Part shown: piece after piece, positions 29,278 to 36,786 of the stretch
Position numbering within the stretch: position 1 is the first letter of the stretch
Layout: each line of letters starts with the position of its first letter
Assembly (NCBI GenBank): GCA_011526095.1
Contig: WYBA01000156.1
Coordinates: 1 to 57,292 of the forward strand
Direction of reading: 5' to 3'
Length of the DNA stretch: 57,292 nucleotides
DNA from: Myxococcales bacterium
Lineage (GTDB): Bacteria; Myxococcota_A; Polyangia; Haliangiales; Haliangiaceae
The notes under the pieces: generated by a model
What the model saw: only the letters and a program-made list of their open reading frames with translations
Told to the model about the DNA's origin: nothing
Databases searched by the model: none
Position numbers and translations under genes: made by a program

Positions 29278-31616
29278 CGATCCTCGACGGGACGCCGCAT
29301 GTTGCAGCCCAGACACAAGGCGCGGGTCGCGTAGGTCTGGAGGAGGCGTCGGTAGGCGTCGCTGTTCCAGATGTCCATCAGGCCGCGCTCGTGGAGACTG
29401 CCGAAGTCGCCGAGGGTTCGCCGCTGGGCGTCGGGCGCGCAGCATGGATCGAAACGCCCTTCGGCGCTGACCCACGCCTCCTGGCCGAGGAACGGGCAAG
29501 CGCCACCTGGGGCGACGTCGCCGCCAGCGTCGAGCGGGTGCAGATTCTCCAGCAGGATCGGCTCGCCATTGGGGAGCCGGCGGTCTCTCGCGGCGGCGCG
29601 CGCAGCTACAACGGCAGCGTTCCAACGCCCGATTGCATCAGGGCTGCGCCGCATCGACATCAACTCGAGCTGCTGGAAGTGCGCCCAGACGTGGTGCCCC
29701 TTCACGCGGTCGACACCGAGATCGATCGCCAGCCGAACGATATCGGCCAGCTCGCCAACGTTGGCCTCCAGGAAGGTGAGCTGGAACGTGACCCGACAGC
29801 GATTGCCGCCCGACGCCGCGTGATCGTCACGGACCGCGACGAAGGTGCGGACGTTGTCGATCACGTCGTCCCACCGCGTGCCCAGCATCACCGACTCCTG
29901 TGTCTCGGGGCGCGCGCCGTTCCAGGAGATCTTCACGTCGGATGTGACGGGGACGAGTCGCCGCGCCCACTCACGTGCGCCTAGCCGGGGGAACGTGCCG
30001 TTGGTTGTCAGGTTGAGCTTGACCCCGTGCTCGCGGCAGAGCGCCAGGATCTCGTCGAAGTGTTCGTACAGGAGCGGCTCGCCCATCGTCGACGGAATGA
30101 CCTCGCGGAGTCCGCGCGGCGCCGCCTCCTCGACGATCCGCCGGATGAGGTCGATCGGCATCACTCGGCGCGGCTTGCCGGCAGCGCGTCGCTCGAGTTG
30201 AAGGAGGCTGTGGGGCGAGTGCTCCTCGCACATCACGCACCGCAGATTGCAGGTGTCGGGGTTCGTGTCGAACGTGACCCGCCACGGTCCCGGCTGGCGC
30301 GTGACCGCCGTCGCGCCTCGACGCGTCCGGACGTCCTCGTAGACCGCTTCGACCGCGGCGACGTGCGCGTCGATGGGTGAGACGTCGCCGCTCGCTGACT
30401 GGACGTAGCCACGGCGGCCAAGGCGCCGCGCCAGGTCGGGCTCGTCGGTGAGCCGCTGCATCTGGACGGCCAGCGCCGACGGCTTGCGATGATCGAACAG
30501 CAGCCCGTTCACCTCGTGGTGGACGTACTCGGCCATGCCACCGACATTGGCCGTGATTACCGGAACGCGCGCCTGGAGCGCCTCGTGGATCACCAGCGGC
30601 GAGTTCTCCGCCCAGATCGACGGCACGACGATGCAATCGACGCGGTCGAAGACGTCCCTCACGATGTCCTGGTTGCGATACTCCGACGCCCAGGTCACGC
30701 GGGCGCCCGCGCCGTCGGGCAGGCGCGCGGCGATGGCGCGGAGTGCCTCGGTATCCTGGCCCCGCGGACGACCCCAGATCCGGAGGTGCGGTCCGCCGGC
30801 CACCTGCCCGAACGCCTCGAGCAGGTGGTGGATGCCCTTCGCGGGGATGTGCGTGCCGATGTAGCCGAACGTGAAGGGCTCGCCGGGTGGGCGGTGGCGA
30901 CCAGCGAGCCGTGCCAGGTCGAAGCCGTAGTCCAGGTAGACTAGCTTGCGGGCAGGGAGTCCGAACTCGTCGCGGAAGCGGTCATGAAGGTAGCGGGACG
31001 GTGCGATGAACAGGTCGACCAGATCGACGACCTCACGCGCGTGCGCCATGCGGCGTCCAACCCAGCCCTCCCAGTACGCGACGTCCTGCTCGCGGTCGAG
31101 CTCAGCCCCCGAGAAGTAGCGCGCGTAACACCGCTCCGCGCACTTGCGGTCGTCTTGCCTATCGCACGCGGCCCAGAGGTTTCGCGGGTCCGCGGGCATC
31201 GTCTGCATGAACTGCCCGCGTGGGCACATGAGCCAGAAATCGTGCAGGGTGAAGACGACGGGGAGCGCGCGTGTGGCCGCCTCGGCGACGAGCGTCGTGG
31301 AGAGGTGATTCAGGTGACCGACATGGACAAGGTCGGGCCGCACAGTGTCGAGCAGCTCGGCGAAGCGAGCATCGATGCTGCTATCGCGGTAGCGATCGCG
31401 ATTCCGCGCGTTGTTGCAGAGATGGACCGTCACCCGGGCGTCGTCGGGATCGAGTTCTCGCCGCATCTCGTAGTCCGGCGCGAAGGCATTCTCCTCGCGG
31501 GTGAAGACGTGAACCTCGTGCCGATCAGCCAGGCCGTGGGCGAGCGTCTGGGTGTAGACCTCGGACCCGGCGTTGTAACGCATCGGGTATCCGTGGATGA
31601 CCTGGAGGATCTTCAC
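29274..31616 (-). CDS. GT4 glycosyltransferase fused to a radical SAM/SPASM protein
   Basis: 780 residues. Residues 1-420 form a GT-B glycosyltransferase of family 4 (MKILQVIHGYP, GSEVYTQTLAHGL, PSRYLHDRF, FGYIGTHIPAKG, and the ENSPLVIHEAL motif with Glu337/Glu345). Residues ~445-780 form a radical SAM domain with the [4Fe-4S] motif CNLRCVMC (Cys456, 460, 463) and a C-terminal SPASM-like Cys set (PFLGQEAW...DPCCAPD, CLGC at 768-771). One protein thus joins sugar transfer to radical chemistry, probably modifying a glycan or peptide. Both neighbours overlap it by 4 bp. Confidence 0.9.
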   Translation of the reverse strand: MKILQVIHGYPMRYNAGSEVYTQTLAHGLADRHEVHVFTREENAFAPDYEMRRELDPDDARVTVHLCNNARNRDRYRDSSIDARFAELLDTVRPDLVHVGHLNHLSTTLVAEAATRALPVVFTLHDFWLMCPRGQFMQTMPADPRNLWAACDRQDDRKCAERCYARYFSGAELDREQDVAYWEGWVGRRMAHAREVVDLVDLFIAPSRYLHDRFRDEFGLPARKLVYLDYGFDLARLAGRHRPPGEPFTFGYIGTHIPAKGIHHLLEAFGQVAGGPHLRIWGRPRGQDTEALRAIAARLPDGAGARVTWASEYRNQDIVRDVFDRVDCIVVPSIWAENSPLVIHEALQARVPVITANVGGMAEYVHHEVNGLLFDHRKPSALAVQMQRLTDEPDLARRLGRRGYVQSASGDVSPIDAHVAAVEAVYEDVRTRRGATAVTRQPGPWRVTFDTNPDTCNLRCVMCEEHSPHSLLQLERRAAGKPRRVMPIDLIRRIVEEAAPRGLREVIPSTMGEPLLYEHFDEILALCREHGVKLNLTTNGTFPRLGAREWARRLVPVTSDVKISWNGARPETQESVMLGTRWDDVIDNVRTFVAVRDDHAASGGNRCRVTFQLTFLEANVGELADIVRLAIDLGVDRVKGHHVWAHFQQLELMSMRRSPDAIGRWNAAVVAARAAARDRRLPNGEPILLENLHPLDAGGDVAPGGACPFLGQEAWVSAEGRFDPCCAPDAQRRTLGDFGSLHERGLMDIWNSDAYRRLLQTYATRALCLGCNMRRPVEDR

Positions 31617-32530
31617 GCCAGCTCCTCGCGAGCGACCTCGCCGCGATGCGCACGCAGCTCGCCGATCAGTCGTGCGAGGCCGTCGCGCAGTGGGATCGCG
31701 GCGCGCCAGTCAAGCAGGTCGGCGGCGCGCGTCGGGTCACCATAGAACCTGGCGACGTCGAAGGTGCGCGAAGGCGCCTCGATGATCGGGGAGCGCGAAC
31801 CGGTGAGCTCCAGGACGAGCGTGGCGAGCGCGCCAAGGCTGGTCGGTCGACCCGTGAGCAGGTGCACGGGCGGCAGCGTCTCGCCCCGGTCGAGCGCGCG
31901 CATGATCGCGAGCAGGCCGCCAACGGCGTCATCGACATGCGTGAAGTCGAACGTGTTCGTGGCGCCGTCGACGCGGAGCGGTCGGCCCTCCAGGGCGGCG
32001 CGAGCAAATGCCGGCACGACCCGGTCGGCGTGATCGTCGGCGCTGCCGTAGACGTTCGACAGGCGGACGACGGCGGTGTGCAGTCCGGCGGCGCGCGCGT
32101 CGAGGACAAGGCGCTCTCCGGCGACCTTGGACCGGCCGTAGACGTTCACGGGCGCGAGTGGCGCGTCGTCGGCCACGGGGAGCTGGCCCGGCTCGCCGTA
32201 GACCTCCCGGCTGCTCGCGAACACGACCCATGGCCGGCCCGGAGAAGCGATCGCGGCGTCAAGGACGGTCCGCGTCCCGTCGACATTGGTTGCCCAGCAG
32301 CGGGCGGGGTCCTGCTCGCCCCAGATGACGCGAGATACCGCGGCGAGGTGGACGATGCCCACGCATCCGTCCACCGCGCGTGCGACGTCCTGAGCATTGC
32401 GGATGTCGCCGCGCGCAGGTGGCTCCGCGCGGAGATCGAGTGCCGCGATCGAGCAGCCATCGTCGCGCACGGCCGTGGCAAGTCGCGCTCCAACGAGCCC
32501 CATGTTCCCGGTAATCAGTACTCTCGGCAC
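31613..32530 (-). CDS. NAD-dependent epimerase/dehydratase
   Basis: 305 residues. Extended short-chain dehydrogenase fold. The nucleotide-binding TGNMGLVG (GxxGxxG) lies at the N-terminus, VHLAAVS follows, a Ser in ASSREVYG and the YGRSK catalytic Tyr-Lys pair are present, and RLSNVYG is conserved. It probably makes a nucleotide sugar for the adjoining glycosyltransferase. GTG 32530 (VPRVLITGN) matches the family N-terminus; a TTG start at 32557 would add nine residues, and neither has a convincing ribosome site. The stop overlaps the downstream ATG by 4 bp. Confidence 0.85.
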   Translation of the reverse strand: MPRVLITGNMGLVGARLATAVRDDGCSIAALDLRAEPPARGDIRNAQDVARAVDGCVGIVHLAAVSRVIWGEQDPARCWATNVDGTRTVLDAAIASPGRPWVVFASSREVYGEPGQLPVADDAPLAPVNVYGRSKVAGERLVLDARAAGLHTAVVRLSNVYGSADDHADRVVPAFARAALEGRPLRVDGATNTFDFTHVDDAVGGLLAIMRALDRGETLPPVHLLTGRPTSLGALATLVLELTGSRSPIIEAPSRTFDVARFYGDPTRAADLLDWRAAIPLRDGLARLIGELRAHRGEVAREELA

Positions 32531-32632
32531 AGGGCGACGATACGACAGACCGCGCAAGGCCGATCCGAAGGGGTGCCGAAGTCGCCAGCGTCCTCCTAGG
32601 ATCCGACCGGGCTCCGGCTCACCGTCAACAAC

Positions 32633-33673
32633 CTATGCGGGCACGAGCTGGCCGGTCTGCGGATCAAGCTCGAGGAACGCGATGCGGCGCAAGAGGGTGC
32701 TAACCGCGGCGTCCCGGAGGAACGCCTGAGCGAGCTCGCGGGTTGGGGCGTGCTCGGGATCCTGCTTGCCGCGTTCGACGACGATCCAGATGTCGGCGAA
32801 GGGGCCAGGCGTGTCCGCAAGGCGCTCGAAGTGGTCGGGGTAGAACCGAGCAAGGCGTCGACGTTGGTGTGGAGTGATCAGCTCGCTCGCGTAGGTGAGG
32901 GCCTGCACGAGGCCGAGGTATGCGCCGACGTCGCTCACGGACTTCACCTCGACGATAATCGGCAGCGACTGATCGTCGTCGTCGGAGGCGAGCAGGACGT
33001 CGATGCCGCCGGCACCGGAGCTGCGCGCATCCGTCATGGTCGTGCGCAGCGGGGCGAGTTCGCGCGCGACGAAGACGTACTCCCACGGCGCCACGAGCTC
33101 ACCGTCATCGAGTTGCCGCGCTACGCTGCGCGCGAACGTGTCGTCGTCCGAGGGCTTTCGATTGCCCTCGCCCATCCACCCCTCGCGCAAGTTGCGATAG
33201 GTCGCGAGCTGTCCGACGGCGCTGGCGAACAAGCCGGCGAGATGACCAGCTGATACCGGCGTCGCAGCACGGCCACGGACGCGAAGGTCATCGTAGTGGT
33301 TCCGCAAGTCGGTCGTCGGCGCGCTCGATGGATTGCATAGCTCCGGATCTGCGTCGAAGCGTGCTGCCAACTCGCACCAGAAGGCCGTCTCCTTGTGAGA
33401 GACCTTGCCGGGAGGCGTGTCGCCGCGCTCCAAGTACCAGCGGAGCGCCTCATAAGGGACGAAGGTGTAACCTCGCCGCTCCTCTCCGACACCTGCCAAC
33501 GAGTGCTTCTCCGTGGTCGGGGCCGACAACCCTCGCAGAATGACCTGGTCCCCGCGCGGCGAGACGTGGAACCACTGCCCGTTCGGCGCGCGCGCAAGCC
33601 CCCTACACACATCTCCGGCGCTCTCAGGTGTGATCTCGAAGGGACGGTCACGCTTGGGCGGGAGGTCAGACAC
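32633..33673 (-). CDS. PD-(D/E)XK nuclease-like protein
   Basis: 346 residues from GTG 33673, overlapping the end of the upstream gene by 8 bp. Near residues 222-257 the segment GGIDVLL..., then PIIVEVK..., then VQAL gives Asp225, Glu242, Lys244 and Gln257, the arrangement of a PD-(D/E)XK nuclease core with a QxxxY-like helix. The N-terminal ~200 residues are not recognised. It is third in a leftward set after a DNA-glycosylase-like and a beta-CASP-like gene, so the three probably act on nucleic acid together. Alternative starts are poor. The nuclease call rests on motif order and spacing. Confidence 0.68.
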   Translation of the reverse strand: MSDLPPKRDRPFEITPESAGDVCRGLARAPNGQWFHVSPRGDQVILRGLSAPTTEKHSLAGVGEERRGYTFVPYEALRWYLERGDTPPGKVSHKETAFWCELAARFDADPELCNPSSAPTTDLRNHYDDLRVRGRAATPVSAGHLAGLFASAVGQLATYRNLREGWMGEGNRKPSDDDTFARSVARQLDDGELVAPWEYVFVARELAPLRTTMTDARSSGAGGIDVLLASDDDDQSLPIIVEVKSVSDVGAYLGLVQALTYASELITPHQRRRLARFYPDHFERLADTPGPFADIWIVVERGKQDPEHAPTRELAQAFLRDAAVSTLLRRIAFLELDPQTGQLVPA

Positions 33674-34913
33674 GCCACCATTCTCCGTCGTTCTTGCGAT
33701 CGACGCGAGGGAAGAACTCAGGGAAGCGATCGGTCGCGAAGCTGTGGATCGGCACCACGCGCTGGGGCGCGAGCCCGTCGACGAGCCGCTGCAGGTCGGC
33801 GATGAAGGCGTGGCCGCTCGCGTGGTGAATCGCCAGCGGGATGCCGCGGTCGGCGAGAAACGTGGAGAGCGCGACACCCGACGGTTCGCGAAGGTAGCCG
33901 GGCCACATCGACCAGACCGCTGTGGCGCCATCGAGACATCCGGTGCGCGCAAGCTCGTCGCCCATCGAGGCGCGGAACAGCAACACCAGCTCGCCGCGCC
34001 GGGCGGCGAGCTCCTCGCCGTAGATGCGTCGCGAGCGAACCGCTTCGACGCGCTCGAACGCGCGCGCACGGATCACTTTGGTTCGCTGCGCCTGGGGCAC
34101 GTACACACGGACGTGCTCCCAATGGGCCTGCGGGATCGTCTCGCGGCCGGTCGCGGCGGCGATCGCAGCCGTGTAGAGATCGACCACGAGGTCACGACCC
34201 GCGGAGACGCCGGCCTTGTAGACCGACACGAGCCGGTCGATGTTCTGCGGTGAGAACATCGCAAGCACAAGGCCGGGCGACGTGACGCAGGTCTGGCGGA
34301 ACGCGGCCTCGATATCCTCCTCGGACGCGCCGCGGTGCTCGGGTCCGCCGTCCGGCCGAACATGTGTGCCCTCCATCAGCAGCACGTCGATGTGCGCTGG
34401 CGGTCGACGCAGCAATTGGTCGAACAGCGCGGCCTTTCGCCCATGGGCGCGGAGGTCGCCGGTGTAGAAGAGCGCGCGGCCTTCGGCCTCGACCAGGAGC
34501 GAGTACGCGTCGAACGCGGAGTGATCGTTGAGGAAGGGTGTGATCGCGAAGGGGCCGAGCGTGAATGGCTCGCGATGACGCAGGTGCCCGGTAGGCGCTC
34601 GGGTGAGACCACTCGGACTGAAGAAGGCAGCCTCCCTGAGGATCGCCGCCGCCGCTTGTCCCATGTAGAGCGGCACCGATGCGTGGGCCTTCTCGAGCAA
34701 GCCGAAGTGATCGAGATGAGGATGCGAAAGGATCACCCCGAGCAGAGAGGGATCCACGTCGCGCAGCCCCGGGACCGGCGGCAACGGAACGTCCTCGTCC
34801 TTCGGCACGGTGATCGGCCGCCCGAGGTCGAGCACGAGTCGGGCCCCCTGGGCTTCCATCTCGATGCAGCTTCCCCCGACCTCATGCGCGCCACGGTGAA
34901 TGCGGACTCTCAT
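33666..34913 (-). CDS. MBL-fold/beta-CASP (RNase J/CPSF-like) hydrolase
   Basis: 415 residues. A metallo-beta-lactamase fold opens with GSCIEMEAQGARLVLDLG and the zinc motif SHPHLDHFG (HxHxDH). Further ligands are plausible in NDHSAFD (His) and FYTGDLRAHG (Asp). LMEGTH fits motif A, and a beta-CASP insertion leads to ASGHA (motif B) and VVPIHS (motif C). This set is typical of RNase J and related nucleases. ATG 34913 has GGAAGG close upstream and begins directly with MRVRIHRGAHEVGG; an in-frame start at 34958 is longer. It overlaps the nuclease-like gene by 8 bp. Confidence 0.85.
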   Translation of the reverse strand: MRVRIHRGAHEVGGSCIEMEAQGARLVLDLGRPITVPKDEDVPLPPVPGLRDVDPSLLGVILSHPHLDHFGLLEKAHASVPLYMGQAAAAILREAAFFSPSGLTRAPTGHLRHREPFTLGPFAITPFLNDHSAFDAYSLLVEAEGRALFYTGDLRAHGRKAALFDQLLRRPPAHIDVLLMEGTHVRPDGGPEHRGASEEDIEAAFRQTCVTSPGLVLAMFSPQNIDRLVSVYKAGVSAGRDLVVDLYTAAIAAATGRETIPQAHWEHVRVYVPQAQRTKVIRARAFERVEAVRSRRIYGEELAARRGELVLLFRASMGDELARTGCLDGATAVWSMWPGYLREPSGVALSTFLADRGIPLAIHHASGHAFIADLQRLVDGLAPQRVVPIHSFATDRFPEFFPRVDRKNDGEWWRV

Positions 34914-34978
34914 CGTGCCTTCCCTGAACGAGGACATCGTTCCGGGTGCGTCTGACACCAGGACTCGTCAGGCGCCGG

Positions 34979-35992
34979 TCAGGCAACCGCCACGAACGGG
35001 CACGCGCGCGACGGGCATGCGCGGCACGGTCGAGCCGCGCACGGGTCTGCACGATCGGCGCGGTTCGAGCGCGAGCGGAACACGTAGAGCGCCTGCTGGA
35101 CGAGGCGCGGCGAGCGCGCCGGCAGGTCGCGCCGGAATCGACGAAGATCGATTTGGTCGGCGACCGCGACGAGCCACGCTGCCATGCGATCGTACGTGCG
35201 CGGGCCTCGACCGCGCCGGAGGTGATCGATCACCCGGCCGACGTTGGCGTCGACGACGACGAGGCGCGAGCCGTCGATCTCGGGCCGCCACGGCGCGAAG
35301 CCCGGCGTCAACTCGGGCACCGACAGCGCGCTCACGTACATCGCAGCCAGCTTGGGACCGATCCGGTGGATCGCCGCAAGGCGCGTGGCGAGCACGCGGG
35401 CGCGCTCGGTCGGCGATGGCGTCGCGGCGCACGCTTCGTCGAACCATCGGCGCAGCCCTCCCGGGCCGATGTGCAGCCAGGCCGACGTCGGCAGCATGCC
35501 CATGTCCCCCATCCGCCGGATCGCCAGGGTCGCGTCCTTGACGTGGCAGCGGGTCCGCGGACGGTGATGGCAGGTCGCGGTACCGCGGTCGAAGTCGCGG
35601 CGAACGTCGCAGCTAGCGTCGAAGTCGGCCGCGTCGCGTAGCCGCTCGCATCGTCCTTCGGTGACGAGCACGCGTAGTCGGGTGGTCGACGTAAGCGCAC
35701 GCGCCGCGCGGGCCGGCATGCCGCGCTGGATCCCCATGATGTCGACATCGCGACGCGCCTGGTACAGCCCCATGAGGACCAGCAATTGGAAGAGCGCGCG
35801 GTCATCGCGGGCGCGGAGCGCATCGAGGTCCACGGCGAACGGGCCCACCCGCGCCGGGTCGGCGAAAAAGGGGACCACGCCCGGGCCCTCCAGCTCGCCG
35901 TACGCGTTTTCAAGGTACCAGGCAACGATCCGCCGAACTTCCTCGACGAGGCGGCCCGAAGGAGCAGATCCCGGCACGTCCCCAGGTATCAC
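34979..35992 (-). CDS. Endonuclease III-like (HhH-GPD) DNA glycosylase with C-terminal Cys cluster
   Basis: 337 residues from a GTG at 35992 (start uncertain). The C-terminal half carries the helix-hairpin-helix RIGPKLAAMYVSAL, whose Lys is equivalent to the catalytic Lys of endonuclease III, then VVVDANVGRVIDHL with the catalytic Asp of the HhH-GPD family. It ends with four Cys in C-x4-C-x2-C-x4-C, like the [4Fe-4S] loop of endonuclease III but with different spacing. The N-terminal half has further Cys/His (ATCHHRP, RTRCH) of unknown purpose. It leads the leftward trio and is divergent from BREX. Confidence 0.72.
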   Translation of the reverse strand: MIPGDVPGSAPSGRLVEEVRRIVAWYLENAYGELEGPGVVPFFADPARVGPFAVDLDALRARDDRALFQLLVLMGLYQARRDVDIMGIQRGMPARAARALTSTTRLRVLVTEGRCERLRDAADFDASCDVRRDFDRGTATCHHRPRTRCHVKDATLAIRRMGDMGMLPTSAWLHIGPGGLRRWFDEACAATPSPTERARVLATRLAAIHRIGPKLAAMYVSALSVPELTPGFAPWRPEIDGSRLVVVDANVGRVIDHLRRGRGPRTYDRMAAWLVAVADQIDLRRFRRDLPARSPRLVQQALYVFRSRSNRADRADPCAARPCRACPSRACPFVAVA

Positions 35993-36038
35993 GGGCCCAG
36001 GATGGGTCCAACTTTCCTCAGAAAGATCGTATGGTTCC

Positions 36039-36063
36039 GACCACTCACACCAGGGGTGTGGTC
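36039..36063. promoter_or_regulatory. Imperfect inverted repeat in the BREX control region
   Basis: GACCA+CACC (36039-36043, 36048-36051) pair with GGTG+TGGTC (36055-36063) around AGG, with a 4-nt bulge. It lies between the glycosylase-like gene and the first small frame of the BREX operon, so it could be an operator or transcript hairpin. No brxR-like regulator gene is present nearby. Confidence 0.3.
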
Positions 36064-36136
36064 GACGAAACCTGGCCGCCGGGATCTCTCCGTCGGCCGC
36101 CTTCGCTATTCTCAACGATCCCAAGGGACGGGGCCC

Positions 36137-36271
36137 ATGGATTCCAACGAGCTCAAGGCCGTGGCAATGATCGGCGGTCCGGGACGGCCGGTACTGATCG
36201 GGGTTCGCCCATTCCACTTCGTCGCCCCGAACGCCTGGGAGACCAGCGGCGTGGTGGGAGCTCCAAGCTGA
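36137..36271 (+). CDS. Small ORF coupled to brxF, unproven
   Basis: 44 residues beginning MDSNELKAVAMIGGPGRPVL. Its TGA overlaps the ATG of brxF by one base (TGATG), the layout of translational coupling. A purine-rich AAGGGACGGGG precedes the ATG. It contains a hydrophobic central part and no recognised motif. It may be a real leader peptide or a chance frame in the 5' leader. Confidence 0.4.
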   Translation: MDSNELKAVAMIGGPGRPVLIGVRPFHFVAPNAWETSGVVGAPS

Positions 36272-36786
36272 TGGCGCCCCCGCTTTCACATCAAGTCGCC
36301 GACCAGATCGAGCAGGCGAGGCAGCTGTACCACCGGCTCGTCATCGTCGCCGGCCCACCACGCTCCGGGAAGACCAGCGCGCTGCGCGACCTGCACGAGG
36401 AACGCGGCTGGCCGCTCGTGAACATCAACCTCGCGCTCTCGGAGAAGCTGCTCGAGCTCACCACGAAGCAGCGCGCGCTTCGAGTGGCGAGGATCGTCGA
36501 CGATATCGTCCATGAGCACGCCGGTGACACGGTCCTCTTGGACAACATCGAGATGCTCTTCCACCCGGACTTGAAGCAGGACCCGCTTCGCCTCCTGCAG
36601 AGCCTCTCGCGGAACCGCACCATCGTGGCGACATGGCGCGGTCTACACGTCGGCACATCGCTGACGTACGCGGCACCCGACCACCCCGAATTCCGGCGCT
36701 TCGAGGAACCTCAGGCGCTCATCGTTTCCAGCGGGGACGTCCCCGGCAGCAGCGGAGCGGCGTCTGCCCAGGAGAACTCGGCATGA
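36271..36786 (+). CDS. brxF: BREX type III P-loop protein BrxF
   Basis: 171 residues. A small P-loop ATPase with Walker A GPPRSGKTS at about residues 28-36 and a Walker B-like TVLLDNIEML at ~86-95. This size, the fold and its place immediately before a BrxC-type gene match BrxF, the first gene of type III BREX, a phage-defence system that methylates self DNA and blocks phage replication. ATG 36271 overlaps the stop of a 44-codon frame, and the stop overlaps the brxC start by 4 bp. The last ~20 residues are low-complexity. The exact role of BrxF is not established. Confidence 0.86.
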   Translation: MAPPLSHQVADQIEQARQLYHRLVIVAGPPRSGKTSALRDLHEERGWPLVNINLALSEKLLELTTKQRALRVARIVDDIVHEHAGDTVLLDNIEMLFHPDLKQDPLRLLQSLSRNRTIVATWRGLHVGTSLTYAAPDHPEFRRFEEPQALIVSSGDVPGSSGAASAQENSA

